Shown here: piece after piece, positions 1-5,218 of the stretch | Numbering within the stretch: position 1 is the first letter of the stretch | Layout of the letters: every line of letters begins with the position of its first letter | Assembly (NCBI GenBank): GCA_023390695.1 | Contig: JAEWCJ010000067.1 | Location: 1 to 5,236 of the forward strand | DNA from: Pseudomonadota bacterium | Lineage (GTDB): Bacteria; Pseudomonadota; Alphaproteobacteria; Rhizobiales; Xanthobacteraceae | Direction of reading: 5' to 3' | DNA length: 5,236 bases | The notes under the pieces: model-generated | Database searches by the model: none | What the model saw: only the letters and a program-made list of their open reading frames with translations | Told to the model about the DNA's origin: nothing | Made by a program: the position numbers and the translations under genes

Positions 1-137
1 CGATAAAGCGGGGCGAAGACGATTGCGGCTACGATGCCCCAGAGCACCGCACCGAAGTAGGGCCATATGATGTAACCGAATGCGAGCGAGGTCCCGACGA
101 GGAGCCACAGAAATGCTTGGTCCTCTATTGTGCGCAT
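1..137 (-). CDS. AI-2E family transporter (PerM/YdiK-like permease), N-terminal fragment cut by the window edge
   Basis: Only the first 45 codons plus two bases are present; the gene continues beyond base 1. The protein starts MRTIEDQAFLWLLVG and has a first hydrophobic segment (about residues 8-25). A second segment begins at the motif PYFGAVLWGIVAAIVFAPLY (residues 26-45). An aromatic-Gly-Ala-x-Leu-Trp stretch followed by Phe-x-Pro-Leu-Tyr is typical of the N-terminus of AI-2E family permeases, inner-membrane proteins with about eight transmembrane segments. Members have been linked to autoinducer-2 export, ion/proton antiport or other efflux, so the substrate cannot be named. The ATG at 137 is preferred because GGAG lies 6 bases upstream and homologues start close to this point. 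A GTG at 149 and an ATG at 185 (AGAAGG 8 bases upstream) are in-frame alternatives. The gene lies downstream of the P-type ATPase on the same strand, with no clear terminator between them. Confidence 0.8.
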   Translation of the reverse strand, partial: MRTIEDQAFLWLLVGTSLAFGYIIWPYFGAVLWGIVAAIVFAPLY

Positions 138-143
138 TCGGGT

Positions 144-147
144 CTCC
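144..147 (-). promoter_or_regulatory. Shine-Dalgarno GGAG for the AI-2E family transporter
   Basis: On the minus strand GGAG is followed by a 6-base spacer and the ATG at 137. This supports that start over the in-frame ATG at 185, which has its own plausible AGAAGG (194-199). Both sites are good, so the choice rests mainly on the expected N-terminal length of the family. Confidence 0.5.
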
Positions 148-245
148 ACGATGCTCCAACAGAGGCGCAGCGGCCTGCCGAACATTCATACATCCTTCTG
201 CTGAAAGACTGGTAAGGCGCGCCGACGCTCAGCGGCACCGCCCAT

Positions 246-3068
246 TCAGGACGCATGGCTTGCAACACTCAGGCGACGCAGCACCCATTTTCGAGTTTCG
301 GCGTACCATAGCACCATGCTTCCCATCAGCGCGCATAGAAGCCATTGATCGAGCGACAGAGGATTGGTGCCGAAAGCGACGTTAAGCGGCGCGACATGGA
401 CCACCGCCACCTGCAGCACGACGGCGAAAACGACAGCGCCCCAAAGCCAGCGATTGCCGAACAGGTTGATAAAGGCGCTCACTGTCTCGGACCGCGCGCT
501 GAAGCAGTTGAACAGCTGCGCGAAGACCAGCACGGTGAAGCCGGCCGTGCGCGCCTCGGCCAATGTGTGGTTGCCTTCAATCAATCCCGCCGGCAGATAA
601 AAATCGATGGTGAGCAGGGTGGCCACCGCCATCACCAGCCCGATCTCGATGACACCCCTCCACATCGGGCTGTCGATCGCACGCTCGCCGGCGCGGCGCG
701 GTGGCCTCGCCATGACGTCCTCCGTTTCCGGGTCCACGCCCATCGCGAGCGCGGGACCGGAATCGGTGATCAGATTGATCCAGAGGATTTGCGTGGCGAG
801 CAGCGGGGCGATCAGGCCCTGGCCGCTACTCCCACCGTCCAGCCCAATCACGCCGGCGCCGACGACGCCGAAAAACACCGTCAGCACCTCACCCATGTTC
901 GAGGAGAGGAGATAGCGCAGGAACTTCCGGATATTGTCGAAGATCGCGCGGCCCTCGCGGACCGCCGCGACGATGGTGGCGAAATTGTCGTCCGCCAGGA
1001 TCATCTTGGCGGCTTCCTTCGTAACCTCGGCGCCGGTGATGCCCATCGCAATCCCGATATCCGCCGATTTCAGCGCCGGCGCGTCGTTCACACCGTCTCC
1101 GGTCATCGCGACCACATTGCCATCGGCTTGCAAGGCATCGACGATGCGCAGCTTGTGGACGGGCGCCACCCGGGCATAGACGGTTGTCTTCCGCACAGCG
1201 GCGGCAAGGGCGCTTTCGTCCAGGCTATCCAGGTCGGCGCCGGTCAACACCCTTGCGTCCGGACCGGCGATGCCGAGCATGGCGGCGATGCGAGCCGCGG
1301 TGCGCGGATGATCGCCGGTAATCATCATGACGCGGATGCCCGCACGATGCGCCTCAGCGATCGCCAGGGCGGCTTCCTCGCGCGGCGGATCGATGATGCC
1401 TACGATACCGACGAAGATCAGGTCCTGTTCGAGACCCTCCCCCGGGGCTACACTTTCCTCCTCCGCAAGTGGCCGGTATGCAACGGCAAGCGTGCGCAGC
1501 GCCTCGCCTGAAAGGCGTTCAACGTCGCCCAGCGCTTCAGCGCGACGAGCGTCGTCAAACGATACGATATCCATGCCGACCCGAACGCGGCTGCACCGGC
1601 CGATCAACACATCGGGTGCTCCCTTCGTGATGATGACCAGTTCGCCTTCATGTTCGAGGTCGCGCTCGATGCTCGACATCATCTTGCGGTCGGAACTGAA
1701 CGGGATTTCCGTGACGCGCTCGAAGCGCTTCTTTCGGCGGTTATCGATACCGAGTTTCCTTTCCGCCACCAGAAACGCCGCTTCAGTGGGATCGCCCTGA
1801 ATTTCCCACGTCCCGTCTTGCGTTTGCCGAAGGTCGGCATTGCTCGCGAGACTTCCGCCGCTAAGCACCACGATATGCTCGGCCCTTGCGGCGGCGCCCA
1901 GCGGTGTGTGGTTCACTGTCTCGATCCGGCCCTGCGGCGCGTAGCCGACACCGGTGACGCTGCTATCTCCGGAGGCTGTCACTATGCGCTGGATCGTCAT
2001 TTCCGAGCGCGTCAACGTCCCCGTCTTATCCGAACAGATGACCGTGGCCGCACCGAGGGTTTCGACAGAGGACAGGTTCTTTACTACGGCCTTGTGGGCC
2101 GCCATGCGTTGAACGCCGAGCGCCAGCACCAACGACAGGATTGCCGGCAAGCCCTCAGGGACGGCCGCGACAGCGAGTGAAACACCGAGCAGCAGCACGT
2201 CAACGACATCGCCGACATCATCGATCGGCGACAAGATCAGGATCGTCGCCACCACGATTGCAGCAATGACGACCACGGCGACACCCAGCATTCGTCCGAT
2301 AAGTGCCACCTCCCTCTGAAGCGGCGTTGCCCCTTCCTGGGTTTCGTCGAGCATCGTGGCGATCGCGCCCATTTCGGTACGCATGCCGGTCGCGGTCACG
2401 ACCGCGCGGCCGGTTCCCTGGACGACAGCCGTGCCTTTGAAAACCATCGGCGTCCGCTCCGCGAGCGGTGCTGGAACTGGTAAAGGTTTCGGATCTTTCA
2501 GCACCGCTTCGCTTTCGCCTGTGAGCGACGCTTCCTGAACGCTGAGCGCGGTTGCGGCGAGAAGCCGTGCGTCCGCGCCCACGGCATCGCCTTCTTCAAG
2601 GAGCAACACGTCACCCGGAACCAGTTCAGCGCTCGGAACCCGCCGGCGCTCGCCATCACGAAGAACCGATGACGTCACCGCCGTCATCCGGGCCAAGGCA
2701 GCGACGGCGTTGGCGGCCTTTCGTTCCTGGGTAAAGCCAAGTGCTGCGTTGAAAAAGATGACAGCTGCGATCACGACTGCATCGACAGGCCAGCTCTGAT
2801 GGCCCTCGATCAGCCAGGCCGCAGTCGCCACAGCCACCGCGGCGAGCAGGAGATACGTCAAAGGATCAGCAAATTGCGCCAGGATACGTCGCCAGAGCGG
2901 TCGTTGCACCCTCTGCCGCAACTCGTTGGGGCCATACTGCTCCTGACGCCGCGAGACCTCCGCTGTTGTAAGGCCGACAGCGGGGTCGACGCCAAGCGCG
3001 TGCGCAACCGCGTCGGAAGATTCGAAAGAAGGATCACCCGTCATGGGCGCAAAAGTTTGCACGATCAT
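246..3068 (-). CDS. Cation-transporting type II P-type ATPase, probably Ca2+-translocating
   Basis: A 940-residue ATP-driven cation pump of the inner membrane, full length for type II ATPases. By eye the order is: N-terminal cation-ATPase domain (about 15-85); actuator domain with TGES (183-186); M4 with PEGLP (304-308); phosphorylation motif DKTGTLT with Asp347; nucleotide-binding KGAPD (482-486); TGD (584-586); hinge TGDGVND (656-662); and a C-terminal membrane domain. Ten membrane segments are visible, near 69-87, 95-112, 258-279, 291-318, 723-744, 753-775, 804-826, 842-858, 875-894 and 907-924. Residues aligning with SERCA Ca2+ ligands are kept in M4 (Val300, Ala301, Val303, Glu305), M5 (Asn724, Glu727 in SSNMGE) and M6 (Asn765, Thr768, Asp769 in WINLITD). 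The M8 glutamate position appears to be Gln851. Ca2+ is therefore likely, but Mn2+ or another cation is possible. The start is uncertain: ATG 3068 has AGAG 8 bases upstream, while ATG 3092, TTG 3101 and ATG 3044 have no clear ribosome site. It follows the universal stress protein gene and precedes the permease. Confidence 0.95.
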   Translation of the reverse strand: MIVQTFAPMTGDPSFESSDAVAHALGVDPAVGLTTAEVSRRQEQYGPNELRQRVQRPLWRRILAQFADPLTYLLLAAVAVATAAWLIEGHQSWPVDAVVIAAVIFFNAALGFTQERKAANAVAALARMTAVTSSVLRDGERRRVPSAELVPGDVLLLEEGDAVGADARLLAATALSVQEASLTGESEAVLKDPKPLPVPAPLAERTPMVFKGTAVVQGTGRAVVTATGMRTEMGAIATMLDETQEGATPLQREVALIGRMLGVAVVVIAAIVVATILILSPIDDVGDVVDVLLLGVSLAVAAVPEGLPAILSLVLALGVQRMAAHKAVVKNLSSVETLGAATVICSDKTGTLTRSEMTIQRIVTASGDSSVTGVGYAPQGRIETVNHTPLGAAARAEHIVVLSGGSLASNADLRQTQDGTWEIQGDPTEAAFLVAERKLGIDNRRKKRFERVTEIPFSSDRKMMSSIERDLEHEGELVIITKGAPDVLIGRCSRVRVGMDIVSFDDARRAEALGDVERLSGEALRTLAVAYRPLAEEESVAPGEGLEQDLIFVGIVGIIDPPREEAALAIAEAHRAGIRVMMITGDHPRTAARIAAMLGIAGPDARVLTGADLDSLDESALAAAVRKTTVYARVAPVHKLRIVDALQADGNVVAMTGDGVNDAPALKSADIGIAMGITGAEVTKEAAKMILADDNFATIVAAVREGRAIFDNIRKFLRYLLSSNMGEVLTVFFGVVGAGVIGLDGGSSGQGLIAPLLATQILWINLITDSGPALAMGVDPETEDVMARPPRRAGERAIDSPMWRGVIEIGLVMAVATLLTIDFYLPAGLIEGNHTLAEARTAGFTVLVFAQLFNCFSARSETVSAFINLFGNRWLWGAVVFAVVLQVAVVHVAPLNVAFGTNPLSLDQWLLCALMGSMVLWYAETRKWVLRRLSVASHAS

Positions 3069-3076
3069 TCCAACAT

Positions 3077-3080
3077 CTCT
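3077..3080 (-). promoter_or_regulatory. Candidate Shine-Dalgarno AGAG selecting the ATPase start at 3068
   Basis: AGAG on the minus strand lies 8 bases before the ATG at 3068. The in-frame starts at 3092 (ATG), 3101 (TTG) and 3044 (ATG) show no purine-rich site at a normal distance. The match is short, so this is only a mild argument for the start chosen. Confidence 0.3.
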
Positions 3081-3145
3081 GCGGGTTACCATTAGCGGCA
3101 ATGCAGTCCGCAGTTGGTCGTGTCCCCGCCCTTCTTTGCAGAAAC

Positions 3146-3155
3146 GTTGTACAAC
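3146..3155. promoter_or_regulatory. Perfect palindrome GTTGTACAAC, possible operator upstream of the ATPase
   Basis: The ten bases read identically on both strands, and the site is A+T-rich compared with its surroundings. It lies about 80 bases upstream of the ATPase ATG at 3068 and partly overlaps a possible -10 element (3154-3159). A dimeric repressor site is a reasonable reading, but a 10-base palindrome can arise by chance and I do not recognise it as the consensus of a named regulator. Confidence 0.3.
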
Positions 3156-3180
3156 AATATGATCTTCGAGCCTCTGTCAG
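3154..3180 (-). promoter_or_regulatory. Weak candidate sigma-70-type promoter for the ATPase gene
   Basis: On the minus strand CTGACA (3175-3180) is followed after 15 bases by TATTGT (3154-3159). The -35 matches TTGACA at five of six positions, but the spacing is shorter than the preferred 16-18 bases. The predicted leader to ATG 3068 would be about 80 bases. The call rests on hexamer similarity only. Confidence 0.2.
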
Positions 3181-3191
3181 CCAGCGACCAG

Positions 3192-3274
3192 CTTCCTGGC
3201 GGCCAAAGCTTTGAGAGCGACCCGGGTTGCCGGCGCCGGCTTCGAATTCAATGTCCGTCCCGCCAGCCAGGAAG
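3192..3274. repeat. 9-base inverted repeat around a GC palindrome
   Basis: CTTCCTGGC (3192-3200) and its exact reverse complement GCCAGGAAG (3266-3274) are separated by 65 bases. Between them lies the perfect palindrome GCCGGCGCCGGC (3229-3240). In a transcript reading through the gap the arms could pair and close a large loop containing the central hairpin. No transposase and no target-site duplication are present, so this is not a recognisable insertion sequence. Confidence 0.35.
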
Positions 3275-3358
3275 ATGAGGTGGGATTGCGGATTTCGGTA
3301 CGCATATTGTGCGCAAGGACTTGCGGTTTCGCTTCCGGACCACGTCGAGGGAGGTAAC

Positions 3359-3384
3359 AAAAATTCTGGTCTCGCTAGTGAGCC
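3359..3384 (-). terminator. Weak intrinsic-terminator-like hairpin overlapping the end of the universal stress protein gene
   Basis: On the minus strand GGCTC (3380-3384) can pair with GAG-A-CC (3368-3373), leaving one bulged base and a 6-base loop that contains the TAG stop codon. A short AGAA and then five T residues (3359-3363) follow. The five-pair stem is weak and the T run is not immediately adjacent, so termination would be partial at best. It would lower but not abolish read-through into the ATPase gene. Confidence 0.2.
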
Positions 3385-4214
3385 ATGAACAATTGAACCG
3401 GAGGTTGGTCGAGCAAGGAACTCGTGACCCCGCCAAGGATTGCCTGCCTGAAACGCGAATGTACGAATGCGCCCATGACGATCGTGTCGATCTCCTCTTC
3501 CGCCACGAAAAGGCGCAGCCGTTCGGCTACGTCACGCCGCTCGGCCACAAGGGTAGCAAGCTTGCAGTCAATGCAATGCAGGGCCAGATAAGTGGCAAGG
3601 TCTGATCCAGGTGCCATGCGCGAGAGATCCTTCTCCCCCGTCACCGTGACGGCCACGACCATCGACGCGGCGGCAAGAAGCGGCAACGCATCCCGGACTG
3701 CACGCGCACAGCGAGCGCTGCCGTCCCAGGCGACGACAATCCGTTGCGGTGATGCCGCGCCGCCATGAGGAGGCACGAGTAGCACAGGCCTTCCGCTATC
3801 GAACAAAACACCTTCGGCAGCCTCCCGGAGAGCCGCATCGGCGGCATCGACCGCATCCAGCACTGTGATGTCGTTGACCCGCGCTATATGGACGAATCGG
3901 TACGACCCTGTCTCGAACGGGGAGTGCGGATGCTCGGCAACAAAATCAACGCCTGCCCGCGCGATCACCTTGCCGGCCGCATGCGTTGCGGCGGCACTGA
4001 GCGTTTCTAGCCTTGCACTCTCAGCCTCCAGCCAGCCAACTGCTCTAGCATTGGATATCGGCAAGGGTTCACTGATAGATGGTGCGAAGACGTAAAGCGA
4101 AACCACGGCCTGGGAGCGCTGGGCTATCGCGATCGCGGCTTTCAGGGCCGGCGTTTCGACCCTCTCACCGCCTGGAATGCCGACCAGAATGGATTTGAAC
4201 GGTCCTGTGGACAT
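3375..4214 (-). CDS. Universal stress protein family, tandem UspA domains
   Basis: A 279-residue cytoplasmic protein with two UspA-like alpha/beta domains. Domain 1 covers about residues 6-149, opening KSILVGIPGG and ending GRPVLLVPP. Domain 2 covers about 157-279, opening QRIVVAWDGS and ending PPVQLFMAH. Such proteins bind ATP or AMP, or act as stress-responsive regulators of unknown partners; no precise role follows from sequence. The second domain keeps the start of the nucleotide motif (VMG at 246-248) and its end (LGGVTSSLL, 260-268), but the usual second glycine of G-x-x-G is Val251 and the usual G-S/T is Gly261-Gly262. The ATG at 4214 is chosen because it leaves a normal short lead before the first beta strand. 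An in-frame ATG at 4244 has GGGAG 11 bases upstream and could be the real start. The frame opens further at a TTG (4304). The wide region upstream suggests the gene has its own promoter. Confidence 0.9.
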   Translation of the reverse strand: MSTGPFKSILVGIPGGERVETPALKAAIAIAQRSQAVVSLYVFAPSISEPLPISNARAVGWLEAESARLETLSAAATHAAGKVIARAGVDFVAEHPHSPFETGSYRFVHIARVNDITVLDAVDAADAALREAAEGVLFDSGRPVLLVPPHGGAASPQRIVVAWDGSARCARAVRDALPLLAAASMVVAVTVTGEKDLSRMAPGSDLATYLALHCIDCKLATLVAERRDVAERLRLFVAEEEIDTIVMGAFVHSRFRQAILGGVTSSLLDQPPVQLFMAH

Positions 4215-4258
4215 CCTGGGATGCGTCGTTGCACCTTGTCTCATTTTGATCCGGGCTC

Positions 4259-4345
4259 CCAATGCTTGCAATAACGGTATTGACCTGTCCCGAGATTGCG
4301 ACAAATTCTAACCTGTAAGCTGGATTCCGCAGCCAATACTTGCAA
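4259..4345 (-). repeat. Pair of 13-base direct repeats CCAATRCTTGCAA, 74 bases apart
   Basis: CCAATGCTTGCAA (4259-4271) and CCAATACTTGCAA (4333-4345) differ at one base and lie 74 bases apart, close to seven helical turns. On the coding strand of the universal stress protein gene they read TTGCAAGCATTGG and TTGCAAGTATTGG. The first copy lies 15 bases upstream of the alternative ATG at 4244, within the likely leader or promoter. Same-face spacing suits cooperative binding of a regulator, but no named consensus is recognised. Confidence 0.45.
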
Positions 4346-4403
4346 GGCCGAGCAGGGTCATTTGCCGCTGGCGAGGAAACCCGTGCCGAAAAAGACTGTA
4401 GTT

Positions 4404-4468
4404 CGGTTTTGACCGCTCACAAACTTGCCTCGCATTGATGCGACCTTGAAAACCGTTCCGGTCAAGGT
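4404..4468. repeat. Cluster of overlapping inverted repeats with TTGA/TCAA ends
   Basis: Several paired arms are packed into 65 bases. CGGT-tttg-ACCG lies at 4404-4415. CGCAT-tg-ATGCG lies at 4431-4442. Directly adjoining it, ACCTTGA (4443-4449) pairs with TCAAGGT (4462-4468) across 12 bases. TTGACCG (4409-4415) also has an exact reverse complement, CGGTCAA, at 4459-4465. TTGACCGCTCACAA (4409-4422) loosely resembles an FNR/FixK-type TTG-N8-CAA box with an imperfect second half. The cluster is about 200 bases upstream of the universal stress protein start and may be an operator region or a structured leader. Confidence 0.4.
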
Positions 4469-4630
4469 GGGAATTCGTGTCAGGGATTGAGGCAGACATG
4501 GCGGCCAACGAAACGAGGGACCGCTGCCCTCCCACTATTCGAGAACCAGAATTTCCACGAGGCCGCGACGATATCGCTTCTCGTTTTGCTTCACAAAGAT
4601 TTCGCGCCCCAGAAAGCTATAGCGTAAATG

Positions 4631-4645
4631 TAGTGATCATCACTA
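4631..4645. promoter_or_regulatory. 15-base palindrome TAGTGATCATCACTA, probable operator-like site
   Basis: Two 7-base arms, TAGTGAT and ATCACTA, are exact reverse complements around a single central C. The geometry is that of a site for a dimeric helix-turn-helix regulator. It lies in the gap between the KTSC and universal stress protein genes, over 380 bases from the latter, so its target is unclear. I do not recognise a specific regulator family from it. Confidence 0.4.
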
Positions 4646-4769
4646 TCGGTCGCGGCCCGCCAAGCGCCACCATTTTTGCAATAAACTTGATGCGTTACAG
4701 GTTTCAGCGGCGACTGAGCATCGAACCTTCGCACCCACGAAGCGAACCTGCCCACTGCCTGCCGCCACC

Positions 4770-5168
4770 CTAGAACGTCGGTACGGGATGGACCCGGCAG
4801 TCGTATCGTCGAGTGCTATTGTGCTTGATATGCTCGGCGTAGAAGTTGATCATGGAATCAGCGGCGAGGAACGCCGAGACGACATCAGGGGGTATGCTGC
4901 AGAAGTGACGGGCGTCCTCCCTGAGCTGCATGATCATGTACTGCTTCTCGGCGCTGTAACAGACGCGCGTTATTCCGATACTTGGGTTAACGTCGCGGCA
5001 GTCGAAGGCGCTCGCCGGGACACATTGCCCGGATTTCGGACAGAGCTGGTCCTCAGCCTGAGCGGGCCAGGTCAAGAGCCCTGACACGGAGAGCATGAGC
5101 AACAGCCAGAGCACCAGCCGCCACAATCCCTGCTGCACATAGACAGGTGACTTGCCGTAGCCGTCCAT
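4770..5168 (-). CDS. Exported small cysteine-rich KTSC-domain protein of unknown function
   Basis: A 132-residue precursor. Residues 16-38 form a hydrophobic signal peptide (LVLWLLLMLSVSGLL) ending in the likely signal peptidase I site AQA|ED after residue 38. The mature chain of about 94 residues should be periplasmic or secreted. Six cysteines (43, 49, 57, 70, 90, 124) all lie in the mature part and could form three disulfides. Residues about 66-124, from ITRVCYSAEKQYM through SIPPDVVSAFLAADSMINFY to RYDC, read as a KTSC domain, with the typical I-PP-x-V-x-A-x-L-A-A-S core followed by an FY helix. KTSC domains are named for occurring at the C-terminus of some lysyl-tRNA synthetases; stand-alone exported forms have no known role. 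The ATG at 5168 is preferred because a run of six G lies 6 bases upstream; the ATG at 5174 directly abuts that run and would add Met-Thr. The neighbouring universal stress protein gene is over 500 bases away, so co-transcription is unlikely. Confidence 0.8.
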   Translation of the reverse strand: MDGYGKSPVYVQQGLWRLVLWLLLMLSVSGLLTWPAQAEDQLCPKSGQCVPASAFDCRDVNPSIGITRVCYSAEKQYMIMQLREDARHFCSIPPDVVSAFLAADSMINFYAEHIKHNSTRRYDCRVHPVPTF

Positions 5169-5174
5169 TGTCAT

Positions 5175-5180
5175 CCCCCC
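5175..5180 (-). promoter_or_regulatory. G-run ribosome-binding site selecting the KTSC gene start
   Basis: On the minus strand six G residues end immediately before the ATG at 5174 and 6 bases before the in-frame ATG at 5168. Only the second has normal ribosome-site spacing. The site is G-only rather than GGAGG, so it is an imperfect match. Confidence 0.4.
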
Positions 5181-5190
5181 AGCCCATCAC

Positions 5191-5218
5191 AGGCTATCCC
5201 ATTTGGAATGAACGTAAA
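5191..5218 (-). promoter_or_regulatory. Weak candidate promoter for the KTSC gene
   Basis: On the minus strand TTTACG (5213-5218) is followed after 16 bases by TAGCCT (5191-5196), which would give a leader of roughly 15-20 bases. Both hexamers are only partial matches to sigma-70 consensus, and the window ends shortly upstream, so better elements may lie outside it. Confidence 0.2.

Larger units (their letters stand above)
3069..3374. other. Intergenic region between the universal stress protein and ATPase genes
   Basis: About 306 bases without a convincing gene. Short open frames cross it on both strands, but their translations are Arg/Ser/Cys-rich with no family resemblance, and they run into neighbouring genes out of frame. 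On the USP side it holds a weak hairpin followed by a T run on the minus strand. In the middle it has a perfect 12-base GC palindrome (3229-3240) between the arms of a 9-base inverted repeat. Nearer the ATPase it has the palindrome GTTGTACAAC (3146-3155) beside weak promoter-like hexamers. This suggests that the ATPase may have its own promoter rather than depending only on read-through. Confidence 0.6.
4215..4769. other. Repeat-rich intergenic region upstream of the universal stress protein gene
   Basis: About 555 bases between the stop of the KTSC gene and the start of the universal stress protein gene. No frame gives a recognisable protein. The longest open frames (minus 4308-4535 and plus 4477-4773) have compositions unlike the neighbouring genes. 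The stretch contains a 13-base direct repeat pair, a cluster of inverted repeats at 4404-4468, a small GAGGG/CCCTC hairpin (4515-4531) and a 15-base near-perfect palindrome at 4631-4645. It is A+T-richer than the genes, as expected for a regulatory region. A small untranslated RNA cannot be ruled out. Confidence 0.6.

Noticed and set aside
80..385. Plus-strand open frame across the permease/ATPase junction
   Set aside because: It overlaps both well-supported minus-strand genes, is Arg/Ala-rich and shows no family features.
345..1511. 388-codon open frame on the plus strand
   Set aside because: It lies wholly antisense to the P-type ATPase. The translation is rich in His, Arg, Asp and Gln with no hydrophobic core or domain, typical of an antisense shadow in high-GC DNA.
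1650..2180. 176-codon plus-strand open frame
   Set aside because: It is antisense to the catalytic core of the ATPase, including the phosphorylation motif, and has no recognisable domain.
3192..3274. Inverted repeat as the ends of a miniature transposable element
   Set aside because: The arms are only 9 bases, no flanking target-site duplication is visible and no second copy occurs in the window.
3034..3436. Minus-strand open frames (3034-3360 and 3248-3436) in the gap before the ATPase
   Set aside because: Low-complexity Arg/Ser/Cys-containing translations overlap the flanking genes out of frame and lack a good ribosome site or domain.
3309..3605. Plus-strand 98-codon frame entering the universal stress protein gene
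   Set aside because: More than half of it is antisense to a clear gene and the translation has no recognisable features.
4409..4422. FNR/FixK box TTGACCGCTCACAA
   Set aside because: The first half fits but the second half (CACAA rather than GTCAA or ATCAA) does not, and it is about 200 bases from the gene start. It is kept only as part of the repeat cluster.
4515..4531. GAGGG/CCCTC hairpin as an intrinsic terminator
   Set aside because: The five-pair stem has no T run on either side in either direction.
4308..4535. 75-codon minus-strand frame directly upstream of the universal stress protein frame
   Set aside because: The translation resembles no known family. It spans the direct repeats and inverted-repeat cluster, which suggests regulatory rather than coding DNA.
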